Source: Rhodospirillales bacterium | GTDB taxonomy: Bacteria > Pseudomonadota > Alphaproteobacteria > Dongiales > Dongiaceae | DNA length: 64,000 bases | Assembly (NCBI GenBank): GCA_009885795.1 | Contig: VFKA01000005.1 | Location: forward strand, 84,205 to 148,204 | Direction of reading: 5' to 3' | Position numbers and translations under genes: made by a program | In this document: in pieces, positions 34,701 through 42,449 of the stretch | Layout: the number at the start of each line of letters is the position of its first letter | How positions within the stretch are numbered: position 1 is the first letter of the stretch | Notes under the pieces: model-generated | What the model was told of the DNA's origin: nothing | Database searches by the model: none | Seen by the model: the letters and a program-made list of their open reading frames with translations, nothing else

Positions 34701-34939
34701 TTAGGGGTATCGTGGTAGAGCCGTCAGGCAGCAGTCGAGTCTATATCGGTAGTGTGGCGAAGATCGAGGATGCCTATATGTTCGTTCGTTGCCCTGATTT
34801 CTCGCAGGATATATTCGTGCGTAGGGCTCGCGTTGTTGATAATCAGTGGGCGGAATTCGGTCGCGGTTGCAAAGTAGCGTTCACTCTTGGCTTCAATATG
34901 CACGGGCCCGCTGCTGAATCGGTAAGTCTGGTGCAGTGA
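31790..34939 (+). CDS. SIR2-NTPase-TPR protein with cold-shock-like C-terminal domain; putative defence protein
   Basis: A 1049-residue multidomain protein, probably cytosolic. Residues 20-260 form a SIR2-like NAD-binding domain: GAAAS at 26-30, TTNYD at 111-115, LHG at 158-160 with the candidate catalytic His159, and GYSASD at 206-211. Residues 365-600 form a P-loop NTPase of STAND-like layout: Walker A GAAGNGKT at 375-382, Walker B IFLFVD ending at Asp430, and AERD near 458-461. Residues about 690-950 look like TPR helices. Residues 967-1049 resemble a cold-shock OB fold (AYMFV, DIFVRRARVV, W, GRGCKVAFTL). A GGAGGGG site sits five bases before the ATG. GC is clearly lower than neighbours, suggesting transfer. 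By family analogy it would sense phage and deplete NAD+; this is inference. Confidence 0.82.
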   Translation: MSATASVLPAELVHAVESHSAVLFLGAAASFGARHPKNERIPSSLELRDAISTRFLGGAEKDKSLSVVAELAINEASLPHFQLFIRQLFLEFQPSEFHFLIAKLRWHGIVTTNYDLIIERAYDPAGKPSQTLVPFVKDGQLVETQLKQVVDGVQFLKLHGCIDHYMDTEIPLLLAREQYARHSRNRTRLLERLEDWGREFPIIFCGYSASDPHVMEIFFRLNELGPARAMCYIVDPNLSPLEERYWAGRRVTPLRDTFEGFIRRLERTVSVSSLTLPRAVGGGTTTLRIHYKVAHASESKALLYFLTEDVEHVRKGMPIAPAEAREFYRGAVSGWGPIAQDLDIARAVTDSLVVDAVLSTGEEHVAAVKLFVVKGAAGNGKTIVLRRSAWMAANDYNKIVLFLKNGGTIRNDAIEEIHRLTNERIFLFVDKAALFVDEIQRLMDFAIAKQIRLTLVLAERDAEWNVRCEPLDNYSPQDFHVRYLSEKEIHLLLRKLEQHDSLGLLKEVATFEGRVQRLLGPAQRQLLVALHEATLGKAFEDIVFEEYHRIIPNEAQALYLDICTLNRLGVAVRAGLVARVSGINFTDFEKRLFKPLEHIVEAYMDRYIGDHVFTARHQLVAEMVFDRALAEPEARYDQLVRIMAGMNLDFSSDRMAFSQLVRGHTVAEAFRSKELARAFYDVAIRLAPREAFLLQQRGIFEMDGNGALGIAERYLSEAQSLEPHNRSIQHSLAILARKQALAATNPLLRQQLRKRAKAIVRPTLGATQESSYGYHTLAQIALDELRDILADVDNVEPDRMLERSIVDTTREIERYVQEGLQKFPLNEHLLALESDYRTTVNQSAKAEAALRKAFSANPRQDWIATRLAKILDATGKHDEAKSVLVRCLQDNPTNKSVHFNLALLYMGEEGSKSSELIFDHLRRSFTAGDQNYEAQFWYARLAFLAGKTAEAMGVFQNLRKATVPSKLRYQIRGIVVEPSGSSRVYIGSVAKIEDAYMFVRCPDFSQDIFVRRARVVDNQWAEFGRGCKVAFTLGFNMHGPAAESVSLVQ

Positions 34940-35321
34940 AGCTAGGGCGTGTTGTTGCCTCCTAGTCCCCAATTTGATCGCAACCTCTCAACACAAAATT
35001 GGCCAGCGAATGAGCGTCCTCGGTAAATTTCTCGCTTGACTTTTTTTGTTTAGTTCCTGTAATGTTCTTTTGCTCCGCCCTGGTGGGGCCGTGGTTGTTC
35101 TTTGACATCGTGAATAGGGCTATTGGGAGAAGGGCGCCGCGCGGGGTCATGCGGCCGCCAAACCGGGAAAATGGCTATTTTCCACAACGGTTTAACAGGA
35201 GAAAAGTCTTCATGGGGTTGTTCCTCGAGAAAATAGAATCGCGCGCGGGCGATTTAGGCCATAAATCCCATACCGGACAAGGGCTTGGCTCGAATTTTCG
35301 GCCGCAATGCGTAAATCCGGA
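34940..35321. other. Non-coding, lower-GC stretch between the SIR2 gene and der
   Basis: A 382-base gap between convergent genes, with no convincing ORF. It holds a promoter-like pair at 35036-35065, a boxA-like element at 35096-35107, and a hairpin at about 35168-35185 (GGAAAAT/ATTTTCC). The composition resembles the SIR2 gene in its first half and the core genome near der. It may encode a small RNA or be the remnant of a longer transcription unit. Confidence 0.5.
35036..35107 (+). promoter_or_regulatory. Promoter followed by boxA-like antitermination element
   Basis: TTGACT at 35036-35041 and TAATGT at 35060-35065 are 18 bases apart. Thirty bases later TGTTCTTTGACA (35096-35107) matches the boxA consensus TGCTCTTTAACA at ten of twelve positions. 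A small GCCC/GGGC hairpin sits between them, where boxB lies in rRNA leaders. BoxA elements occur in rRNA leaders and some CRISPR leaders. Neither rRNA nor a repeat array follows before der. Confidence 0.35.
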
Positions 35322-36662
35322 TCACTTCTCCGGCGCGTAAGGGTTCTCCCCCTTCCTGAGTACGATGCGGATCGGCACGCCTGGCAGATCGAAGGTCTTG
35401 CGCAACCCGTTCGCAAGATAGCGCGCGTAAGATTCGGGCAGCCGGTCCGCCCGCCCGCCGAAGAGCGCGAAGGTGGGCGGCCTAGTCTTCACCTGGGTCA
35501 TGTAGCGCAGCTTCAATCGTCGCCCGTCGAGCAGCGGCGGCGGGTGCGCCTCGATGGCGCCCTCGAGCCAGCGGTTGAGCGCGCCCGTGGCGACGCGCCG
35601 GTTCCAGCGCTCATACGTCTCCAGCACCGCGTCCATGAGCCGGTCGAGATGGCGCCCGGCCAGCGCCGATATCGTCGGCACCGCGACGCCCTTGGCCTGG
35701 GCGAGCGAAATCTCCAGCCGGTCCATGACCGTCTTGCGCACGGCTTGCCCGTCCTCGATCCGGTCCCACTTGTTGAGGGCGATGACGAGCGCGCGGCCCT
35801 CCTCCACCACGTCGCGGGCGATGGTGAGGTCCTGCTTGTCGAGGCCCTCCGTGGCGTCGACCACGAGTACGACCACGTCGGCGAACTGGATCGCCTTCGC
35901 GGTATCGCCGGCCGACAGCTTCTCGACCGAATCCGTGACCTTGGCGCGCCGGCGCAACCCCGCGGTATCGACCAGCCGCACCGCCTGCCCGCGATGGGAC
36001 CAGTCGATGGCGATGGCGTCGCGGGTGATGCCGGGCTCCGGGCCGGTCAGCACGCGCTCCTCGCCGACGAGCCGGTTCACCAGCGTCGACTTGCCCACGT
36101 TCGGCCGGCCGACGATGGCAAGCTGGATCGGGCGCTCGGCCTCGACGGCGGCCTCGTCCTCTTCCACGAAGGGCAGGCGCTCCTGGATCGCGCGGTAGAG
36201 ATCGGCGAGGCCCTCGCCATGCTCGGCCGATACCGGCACCGCGTCGCCCAGGCCCAGCCCATGGGCTTCCGCCAGCGCCGCCTCGGTGCCCTTGCCCTCG
36301 CATTTGTTGGCGACGAGGACGACCTTCTTGCCCCGGCGCCGCAGCCAGGTAGCGAAGTGCTGGTCGAGCGCGGTGATGCCGGCCCGCGCGTCGATGAGGA
36401 AGAGCGTCAGGTCGGCCTCGGCCACGGCCGCCTCGGTCTGGGCCCGCATGCCGGCGAGCAGGCTTTCCTTCTTCGCCTCGTCGAGGCCCGCCGTGTCGAT
36501 CGCGGTGAAGACGAAGTCGCCCAGCTTCGCCTTGGCGACGCGCCGGTCGCGCGTGACGCCCGGCCGGTCATGCACCAGCGCCATGCGCCTGCCCACCAGG
36601 CGGTTGAAAAGCGTGGACTTGCCGACATTGGGCCGGCCGACGATGGCGATGGTTGGGGCCAT
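35322..36662 (-). CDS. der: Ribosome-associated GTPase Der (EngA)
   Basis: A 446-residue GTPase with two tandem G domains, needed for 50S subunit assembly. Each has [10 protein letters not shown] (near residues 8 and 182), a switch threonine region (PGVTRD, PGITRD), DTAGL and NKxD-type motifs (NKCEG, NKWDR). A C-terminal KH-like domain ends with ENPYAPEK. The ATG at 36662 begins [14 protein letters not shown]. The huge upstream open frame on this strand is a shadow of the transporter gene. It is the last gene of the yfgM-bamB-transporter-der run. Confidence 0.96.
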   Translation of the reverse strand: MAPTIAIVGRPNVGKSTLFNRLVGRRMALVHDRPGVTRDRRVAKAKLGDFVFTAIDTAGLDEAKKESLLAGMRAQTEAAVAEADLTLFLIDARAGITALDQHFATWLRRRGKKVVLVANKCEGKGTEAALAEAHGLGLGDAVPVSAEHGEGLADLYRAIQERLPFVEEDEAAVEAERPIQLAIVGRPNVGKSTLVNRLVGEERVLTGPEPGITRDAIAIDWSHRGQAVRLVDTAGLRRRAKVTDSVEKLSAGDTAKAIQFADVVVLVVDATEGLDKQDLTIARDVVEEGRALVIALNKWDRIEDGQAVRKTVMDRLEISLAQAKGVAVPTISALAGRHLDRLMDAVLETYERWNRRVATGALNRWLEGAIEAHPPPLLDGRRLKLRYMTQVKTRPPTFALFGGRADRLPESYARYLANGLRKTFDLPGVPIRIVLRKGENPYAPEK

Positions 36663-36670
36663 GGGCCTTC

Positions 36671-38035
36671 CTAAAATAGCAGCGGTGCCAGCGCGGCCGC
36701 GGCGATGCCGGCCGGCGCCACGAACCGCAGGATGACGCGCAAAATCCAAAGCCCCAATGCCGACATCCGCAACTCCTCGCCAAGGAACCGGGCCGGCAAC
36801 GCCCATCCGGCCAGGATGGAAAGGGCAAAGCCACTCAAGGGCAGCATGATGTTCGAGGTCAGCCCATCGAGCAAATCGAAGACGGTCGCCGTGGCCAAGC
36901 CCGGCCATGAAGCCAGTGGATGCCACTCGGCCCAGGCATTGAACGATAGCACGGTGGCAAGGCCGGCGACGAAGCACGCGGCCGCGATCATGGCGCTGGC
37001 CGGCCCGCGCCGCCAGCCGAAGCGGCGGATCATGACGGCGACCGCCAGTTCCAGCATCGAGATCGCCGAGGCCAGCGCCGCCACGAACAGCAGCGCGAAG
37101 AAGGCCACCGCCGCCACGCGCCCAAGCGGCAAATCGGCGAAGGCGAGCGGCAGGGTGACGAAGACGAGCCCGGCGCCGCCGGCGGGATCGAGGCCGTGCG
37201 CGAACACGATCGGGAAGACGGCGAACCCGGCCAGGAACGAAATCACGGTGTCGGCCGAGGCCGAGATGAGGGCGATCTGCCGGAGGTTGACGTCGATGCC
37301 GGCGTAAGCCGCGTAGGTGATCATCACGCCGAGGCCGACGCCGATCGAAAAGAACCCCAGGCCAAGCGCCTCGATCGCAACCGCGGCGTTCACCCGTTCG
37401 AGATCGAACGAGAAGAGGAACCGCAACGTGGCCCGGAGGTCTCCCTCCACAACCGAATAGACGGCAAGCCCGAGCAGCAGCGCCGCCAAGACAGGCATCA
37501 GCAGCTTCGAGGCCGCCTCGATGCCGCCGCCGACGCCCCTGGCGACGATTGCCGCGGCGGCGGCCATGAAGACACCGTGAAAGGCCGCCATCTCGAGCGG
37601 CGAGGCCAGCAGCGCATCGAACCGCTCTTGCGCCGAAGCGGCGGATGTTCCGGCCAGGCCTTCGACGGCGGTCTCGACCACGTAGGCGATGGTCCAGCCG
37701 CCGATCACCGAGTAGAAGCTTAGGATCAAAAACCCGGTGACGATTCCAAGCACGCCGACGAGCGCCCATGCCCTGGCCGACCCGGCGGCCTTGGCGACGG
37801 CGGCGATGCTGGAGGCGGCGTCGCCACGCCCGCGCCGGCCGATCGCGAATTCGGCGAACATCAGCGGCACGACCACCGCGGCCAGCCCGATAAGGTAGAA
37901 GAAGACGAAGGCCGTGCCGCCGTTCGAGCCGACCTCGTAGGGAAACTTCCACACGCTGCCGAGCCCGACCGCCGAGCCGATGGTGGCCAGGATGAAGCCG
38001 GCGCGGCCCGACCAGAGTTCAGGGGTTCGTGTCAC
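36671..38035 (-). CDS. Sodium-dependent transporter, SNF/NSS family
   Basis: A 454-residue neurotransmitter:sodium symporter-family protein with about eleven to twelve membrane helices. The first helix holds the family signature [20 protein letters not shown] with unwound glycine region, followed by [11 protein letters not shown]. Such bacterial members import amino acids or similar solutes with Na+. The substrate is not predictable. It is placed eight bases before der and 21 bases after bamB, interrupting the bamB-der pair that is adjacent in many genomes. Confidence 0.92.
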   Translation of the reverse strand: MTRTPELWSGRAGFILATIGSAVGLGSVWKFPYEVGSNGGTAFVFFYLIGLAAVVVPLMFAEFAIGRRGRGDAASSIAAVAKAAGSARAWALVGVLGIVTGFLILSFYSVIGGWTIAYVVETAVEGLAGTSAASAQERFDALLASPLEMAAFHGVFMAAAAAIVARGVGGGIEAASKLLMPVLAALLLGLAVYSVVEGDLRATLRFLFSFDLERVNAAVAIEALGLGFFSIGVGLGVMITYAAYAGIDVNLRQIALISASADTVISFLAGFAVFPIVFAHGLDPAGGAGLVFVTLPLAFADLPLGRVAAVAFFALLFVAALASAISMLELAVAVMIRRFGWRRGPASAMIAAACFVAGLATVLSFNAWAEWHPLASWPGLATATVFDLLDGLTSNIMLPLSGFALSILAGWALPARFLGEELRMSALGLWILRVILRFVAPAGIAAAALAPLLF

Positions 38036-38056
38036 CGATTGCGCGACGGAGGCGCC

Positions 38057-39391
38057 CTATCTCAGCGCCATGAGGTCGGCGCCGTTCGACAGGAAATAAA
38101 GCGTCTCGCCGGCGACGACCGGTGGCAACTCGACCGCCGCGGGCAATTCGATCTGGCCCAAATACTCACCCGTGTAGGGCGAAACCGCGATGGCCGCGCC
38201 GTTCGAGCCGGTGACGATCAGCCGGTCGCCGGCCAGCACCGGCCCGTGCCACAGAATCGGGTCCTCCTGGTCTTCTTCGTCTTCATAGGCCGGCAGCGCG
38301 GCGATCCATCGGATGCGGCCGTCGCGCCGGGTCAGGCACACGATCTCGGCGTTGTTGCCGACCACATAGACGAAGTCGCCGGCCACCCATGGGCTCTGCG
38401 TGCCGCCAAGATCGCGCTCCCAGACGCGTTCGCCGCGCGCGATGTCGATGGCGGCGATGGTGCCGCTGTTCGATATGGCGATGACCAGGTCGCGGTCGAT
38501 CGCCGGCCGGCCGCGGATGTCGGTGAGCGTCGCGACGCTGCCCGTGCGCGCCGCGCCGGCCAAATTGTCGTTCCACAGCACGCGGCCGGTTTCCGCCCGC
38601 AGCGCATAGAGATCGCCCGAGCTGTAGGCGACGATTGCCGTGCTGCCCAGCACCGCCGGCGCGGCGCCGCCCAATAGCCCGGCGGCCTCGGTGATCCCGG
38701 CATGCGACCACAGCCGCCGCCCGTCTTCCGCCGCCAGCACCAGCAGCTGATTGTCGATGGTGAGGACGAACACGCGCCCGTCGCTGACGGTCGGCGGCGT
38801 GCGGACCGGGGCCGTCAGTTTCGAGCGCCAGATTTCCACGCCGGTATCGGCGTCGAGCTTGAAGGCGAGCGCGAAGGGCGTGGTCGCGTAAATGGCGCCG
38901 TCGGCATAGGCAAGGCCGCCGCCGAAGAGGCCGTCGTCTTCCTCGTCGGGTGTCAGGTCCACGCTCCACACCCGGGCGCCCGATCCGGCGTCGTAGGCGC
39001 TGGCCGTGTTGGCGGCGTCGAGGGCATAGACCCGCCCGCCGGCCACCACCGGCTCGGCCAGCAGGCGCTCGCCACCCGAAGCCCCGTCGCCGATGTCGGA
39101 GCTCCAGACCACGCTTGGCGATTCGCCCAGCGCCAGGTGATGCATGGCATGGCTCGGATAGCCGCCGGCCTGCGGCCATTCCGGGTTGTCGACCGGCTGA
39201 GGCAGGCGCACGCGCAAATCCGCCACGTCGGCGTCGGCTTCAAGCGACCGGTTGAGGCGCAGGACCGAGATGCGCTCGCCCGGCAGCGGCGGCGCCTCGG
39301 GCGCGCCGAGGAATCCGAACATGTCGCAGCCGCCCGCGAACGCGAGGAGCCCCAGCGCCGCCAGCACGCCAACGGGTCGAAGGCCGATCAC
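38057..39391 (-). CDS. bamB: Outer membrane assembly lipoprotein BamB
   Basis: A 444-residue lipoprotein of the BAM complex. The signal peptide ends in a lipobox FAGGC with the lipidated cysteine at residue 22. The rest is an eight-bladed PQQ-type beta-propeller with repeats such as GRVYALDAANTASAYDAGSG, GRVFVLTIDNQLLVLAAEDG and GDLYALRAETGRVLW. The ATG overlaps the stop of the upstream YfgM-like gene (ATGA). It assists folding of outer-membrane proteins such as the LptD encoded earlier in the window. Confidence 0.93.
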   Translation of the reverse strand: MIGLRPVGVLAALGLLAFAGGCDMFGFLGAPEAPPLPGERISVLRLNRSLEADADVADLRVRLPQPVDNPEWPQAGGYPSHAMHHLALGESPSVVWSSDIGDGASGGERLLAEPVVAGGRVYALDAANTASAYDAGSGARVWSVDLTPDEEDDGLFGGGLAYADGAIYATTPFALAFKLDADTGVEIWRSKLTAPVRTPPTVSDGRVFVLTIDNQLLVLAAEDGRRLWSHAGITEAAGLLGGAAPAVLGSTAIVAYSSGDLYALRAETGRVLWNDNLAGAARTGSVATLTDIRGRPAIDRDLVIAISNSGTIAAIDIARGERVWERDLGGTQSPWVAGDFVYVVGNNAEIVCLTRRDGRIRWIAALPAYEDEEDQEDPILWHGPVLAGDRLIVTGSNGAAIAVSPYTGEYLGQIELPAAVELPPVVAGETLYFLSNGADLMALR

Positions 39392-40032
39392 GATGGCCCC
39401 GCCAGGCTGTCCAGAATCTCGGCCGCTCGCTGACGCATGGCGAGCGGCGCGCCCGCGTCGTCGGAGAGCGCCTTGAAGATGGTTTCGGCTTTCGTCGCGT
39501 CGCCTTGTCGCAACCGCAGCAGCGCCGTGATCTCCAGCGCGCTATAGCGCCACGCCTGGCCTTCCGCCGTCAGCGGTAGAAGCCGCGCAACAAGCGAGTC
39601 GGCATCGGCGCTCTCCAGGCTATGAAACCCGATGAGGATGACGGCGAGATCGCGCAACGCCGGGTCGGTGCCCGAATCGGCGGCCAAGCCCTCGTATATC
39701 TCGATCGCGCCCGCCGCGTTGCCCTGCTTGGCCAAGAGGGCGGCGCGCTGAAGCTGGGCCAGCGCGGCATAGCCATCGCCATTGCCGGCGATTTCCGCCA
39801 GCGCCGCCTCGGCCCCTTCGCCGCCGCTTTCCATGAGACCGAGCGCCGCCGCATAGGCCTCGCCGCGTGCCTCGCGCCGCTGTTCCGAGTAGTACCGCCA
39901 GCCCACCTGCGCCGCCGTCAGAACCACGACCGCGACCGCGATGCCGGCCAGGTAGATGCCATAGCGGCGCCAAAGGTCCTGAAACCTGTCGCGGCGAAGG
40001 TCTTCTTCGACTTCGCGGAAAATGTCGGTCAA
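39388..40032 (-). CDS. YfgM-like TPR membrane protein
   Basis: A 214-residue protein with an N-terminal cytosolic stretch, one membrane helix (about residues 25-45, GIYLAGIAVAVVVLTAAQVG) and a periplasmic TPR-like region of repeated Ala-rich helices. The start MTDIFREVEEDLRRDR is typical of alphaproteobacterial YfgM-like proteins, which associate with the Sec translocon and periplasmic chaperones. It is the first gene of the run ending in der and overlaps bamB by four bases. Confidence 0.88.
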   Translation of the reverse strand: MTDIFREVEEDLRRDRFQDLWRRYGIYLAGIAVAVVVLTAAQVGWRYYSEQRREARGEAYAAALGLMESGGEGAEAALAEIAGNGDGYAALAQLQRAALLAKQGNAAGAIEIYEGLAADSGTDPALRDLAVILIGFHSLESADADSLVARLLPLTAEGQAWRYSALEITALLRLRQGDATKAETIFKALSDDAGAPLAMRQRAAEILDSLAGPS

Positions 40033-40141
40033 ACCGAAGCCTCCTGGCGAGAGCGGGCGGCTACCATAGCGATGGCGGTTCGGCTTGGCAAACTTGCGCG
40101 GAACACTTAGGCTCCCATCTAGGAGAAGGACCCGCGCGCGT

Positions 40142-40477
40142 ATGAGCCACCCGAAGCACGTTCATTTCGTCGACGCAAGGCGGCCCATCACCTTCTTCGA
40201 TCGCGGCGAAATGAATCGGCTTCTGTCGCTCTACAGCCGCCAAGTGTCCAAGGGAAGCTGGCGCGATTACGCCATCGATTGCCGGCCCGGCGCCGCCGAG
40301 TTCGCGATTTTCCGCCACAGTTTCGAAAGCCCGCTCTACCGCATCGTCAAGATCGCCGGCACCTCGGATCGGCCGGCCCGTTACGAATTGCTGTCCGGCG
40401 CGCGCCGGTTGCGCCACGCCGACACCCTTGCCGCCGTGCTGCCGTCTTTCGACGCCAATCTCAAGGTCGTCGTCTAA
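40142..40477 (+). CDS. DUF2794 family protein
   Basis: A 111-residue protein of the alphaproteobacterial family DUF2794: the PITFFDRGEMNRLLSLYSRQV block near residue 16 (quoted in part), WRDYAIDCRPGAAEFAIFRH, and SPLYRIVKI. Function unknown. No membrane segments. It is divergent from the yfgM-bamB-der run with about 110 bases between. The ATG at 40142 is used because the conserved region starts shortly after it. Confidence 0.85.
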   Translation: MSHPKHVHFVDARRPITFFDRGEMNRLLSLYSRQVSKGSWRDYAIDCRPGAAEFAIFRHSFESPLYRIVKIAGTSDRPARYELLSGARRLRHADTLAAVLPSFDANLKVVV

Positions 40478-40522
40478 CGCCAGGAATGCGGCGATTTAAT
40501 CGAAATTCGGCCAGCCGCCCGC

Positions 40523-40561
40523 GAATCCAGGCTTGCAATGCCAGATATAGTGGTGTGTTAT
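40523..40561 (+). promoter_or_regulatory. Candidate gcrA promoter with a GANTC site
   Basis: TTGCAA at 40533-40538 and TGTTAT at 40556-40561 are spaced by 17 bases and point toward gcrA, with a leader of about 45 bases. A GAATC site (GANTC, the CcrM methylation target) at 40523-40527 lies just upstream of the -35. In Caulobacter gcrA transcription responds to the methylation state of GANTC. Confidence 0.45.
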
Positions 40562-40607
40562 ACCTTCAGCTACCATATGTCGGAGCTGTTGCAAGGGCAG
40601 GTGAGCC

Positions 40608-40979
40608 ATGGATTGGACCGAGGAACGGACCGAACTATTGAAGGGCCTCTGGTTGCAGGGGCTGACCGCTAGCCAGATCGCCGCCCGCATGGGCGGCATC
40701 ACCAGGAACGCGGTGATCGGCAAGGCGCACCGGATGGGCTTGTCGTCCCGGCCGTCGCCGATCAAGCAGGCGGTGACGCCGCCGCCCTTGGTGGCCAAGC
40801 CCCGGCCGCCCGCGGCGAAGCCTGCCGCCCATGCCGCAGGCGGTCGCGCCTGTTCCTGGCCGGTCGGCGATCCCAAGGAGCCGGATTTCCACTTCTGCGG
40901 CGCCGGTATCGAGCCGGGCCGGCCCTATTGCGCCTATCACTGCGCCCAAGCCTACCAGCGCAAGGTCGAGGCCGCCTAA
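40608..40979 (+). CDS. gcrA: GcrA cell cycle regulator
   Basis: A 123-residue GcrA. The N-terminal helix-turn-helix (residues 1-45, MDWTEERTELLKGLW, then SQIAARMGGITRNAVIGKAH) is canonical and the C-terminal RNA-polymerase-binding part (CSWPVGDPKEPDFHFCGA and YCAYHCAQAYQR) is complete. The linker is shorter than in Caulobacter (about 173 residues). GcrA activates sigma-70 promoters that contain CcrM-methylated GANTC. This gene is a strong marker of alphaproteobacterial origin. Confidence 0.95.
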   Translation: MDWTEERTELLKGLWLQGLTASQIAARMGGITRNAVIGKAHRMGLSSRPSPIKQAVTPPPLVAKPRPPAAKPAAHAAGGRACSWPVGDPKEPDFHFCGAGIEPGRPYCAYHCAQAYQRKVEAA

Positions 40980-40984
40980 GGCCG

Positions 40985-41347
40985 TTATTGCTGGGGCGCC
41001 GAGCGTTGGCGCTGGGGTATGAGAGCCTGGGTGAGGGCCTCGGCCGCGACCGCGAACAGGCGGTCGGGGTTATTGCGGCAATAATCCTCGAGGCCCAGCA
41101 TGATCTGGTCGCCGGTGACGGTGCCGGAGACACTGTAGGTGTCCGCCGATTTCTCGTTGATGGCGGTCAGATAGCCGGTGACCCAGGACGCATAGAGATG
41201 GTCGGTGCCCTTGGCCTTGGCGGCGATGAACTCGGCGCAGGGCGCCTTGCCGGGCCCCATGATGAAATAGCGGCCGGCCTCGTCGGTGGCCTGAGCCTGG
41301 GTGGTCAGCAGGGCCATGATCGTCGCGCCGATAAGCAAACGTCCCAT
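40985..41347 (-). CDS. Small secreted protein, HdeA/Rap1a-like
   Basis: A 120-residue protein with a signal peptide (residues 1-20, cleaved after TQAQA). The mature domain has two cysteines: APCAEF near residue 37 and EDYCRNNPD near 89. The pattern YASWVTGYLTAINE followed by a cysteine before NP resembles small periplasmic proteins of the HdeA/Rap1a-like type. A disulfide-bonded helical domain is expected. Function is not assignable. It converges on gcrA, with only five bases between the two stops. Confidence 0.6.
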   Translation of the reverse strand: MGRLLIGATIMALLTTQAQATDEAGRYFIMGPGKAPCAEFIAAKAKGTDHLYASWVTGYLTAINEKSADTYSVSGTVTGDQIMLGLEDYCRNNPDRLFAVAAEALTQALIPQRQRSAPQQ

Positions 41348-41488
41348 GACGCCCTCCAGTGCGAGCCGGTGCCGAGTTCGACAGGGGCCATTCTCGCCCG
41401 GACATGGTTAAGGAGAAGTCAAGGACGCGCCGCCGCCCGTTGCGCTCAATGACCTTGAAAGCCTATCCTAGAAATAGGATATTGAGTC

Positions 41489-41872
41489 ATGGCTCGCACT
41501 CCCGCGAAGGGCGAAAAGCCTCTCGACTGGTTGGGCTCGTCCAAGAAGGACTTCCTCGATTTTCCCGAGCCAGTGAAGGACGAAATGGGCAATGCCCTCG
41601 GCCTGGCCCAGTTCGGAGGCAGGCACCCGTCCGCCAAGCCTTGGAGGGGTCAGGGCTCAGGCGTGTTCGAAGTGGTTGAAGACCACCGCGGAGACACCTA
41701 CCGGGCGGTCTATACGGTGCGCTTCAAGGAGGTCGTGTATGTGCTGCACGCATTCCAGAAAAAGTCGCCGAAGGGGATCAGGACGGCGCGGATCGATGTC
41801 GATCTCGTCGAAAGACGGTTGAAGGTGGCGCAACTAGATTATGAGGCACGCTATGCCAAGCCCAAGCACTGA
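41489..41872 (+). CDS. HigB-like phage-derived (Gp49-type) toxin
   Basis: A 127-residue RelE/HigB-superfamily protein of the Gp49-like type (COG4679). It has LDWLGSSKKDFLDFPEPVKDE, the AKPWRGQGSGVFEVVE block near residue 55, YRAVYTVRFKEVVYVLHAFQKKSPKG, and a basic C-terminus. Such toxins cleave mRNA on the ribosome. The antitoxin follows directly and overlaps by 20 bases, in the toxin-first order usual for HigBA. This starts the accessory region. Confidence 0.85.
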   Translation: MARTPAKGEKPLDWLGSSKKDFLDFPEPVKDEMGNALGLAQFGGRHPSAKPWRGQGSGVFEVVEDHRGDTYRAVYTVRFKEVVYVLHAFQKKSPKGIRTARIDVDLVERRLKVAQLDYEARYAKPKH

Positions 41873-42209
41873 GAAAAATCATGACCCGGACGAGACGATC
41901 ACCCGCGGCACGGGCAATGTGTTCGCCGACCTTGGCTACACCGACGCCGACGAGCGGCAGACCAAACTCCGTCTGGCACACGCCATCAACGGTGTAATTG
42001 CTCGGCGGCGCCTGACCCAGGCCACCGCGGCAGAGAGGCTGGGCGTCAACCAGCCTAAGGTGTCGGCGTTGGCCCGCTACAAGCTGGATGGCTTCTCCGT
42101 CGAGCGGCTCATGACGTTCCTGACCGCGCTCGATCAGGACGTGGAGATCGTGATCAAGAACAAGCCGCGTTCGAGGGCAGGTGGGCGGATCTTCGTCGTA
42201 TCGGCGTAA
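41853..42209 (+). CDS. HigA-like XRE antitoxin
   Basis: A 118-residue helix-turn-helix protein (XRE type): RRRLTQATAAERLGVNQPKVSALARYKL forms the HTH (residues about 50-78), followed by SVERLMTFLTALDQDVEIVI. These features match COG5606 antitoxins paired with Gp49-like toxins. ATG 41853 (MPSPSTEK) is chosen; a start four codons upstream is possible. It should bind and autorepress the operon promoter. Confidence 0.86.
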   Translation: MPSPSTEKNHDPDETITRGTGNVFADLGYTDADERQTKLRLAHAINGVIARRRLTQATAAERLGVNQPKVSALARYKLDGFSVERLMTFLTALDQDVEIVIKNKPRSRAGGRIFVVSA

Positions 42210-42449
42210 GAGAATATGACCAAAGTTTTCCGCCGGACGGTTTCATCCCTCTCATTGCGACTCACCGTTCCCCAAGCGCTCCATCGACGGCGTTCGCGTT
42301 GTCATTCAACCGTTCAATTCGGCGGTTGTGCGCGTCATGTCTTCGCCTCCTGCAATCGCCAGCATGATCCGCAAGCAGGGTTATGTCGATGGGATATACG
42401 ATGACGGAAAGGCAAGAGGCTTGTTCGCAAGATCAGGGGGTAAATTGAG

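Noticed and set aside
31790..34939. Frameshift or truncation in the SIR2 gene
   Set aside because: The frame is open from a strong ribosome-binding site to a natural stop and all domain motifs are in order.
34940..35321. CRISPR leader with degenerate array
   Set aside because: A boxA-like element is present, but no direct repeats of 25-40 bases could be found before der.
35062..35340. A 92-residue ORF after the boxA-like element
   Set aside because: No recognisable domain, poor start context for the longer form, and it would overlap the end of der.
35322..37952. An 876-residue minus-strand frame covering der and the transporter
   Set aside because: Only the last 446 residues are Der; the rest is a shadow of the transporter gene in another frame.
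42216..42404. A 62-residue ORF between the HigA-like and GFA genes
   Set aside because: Arg/Ser-rich, no ribosome-binding site and no family features.
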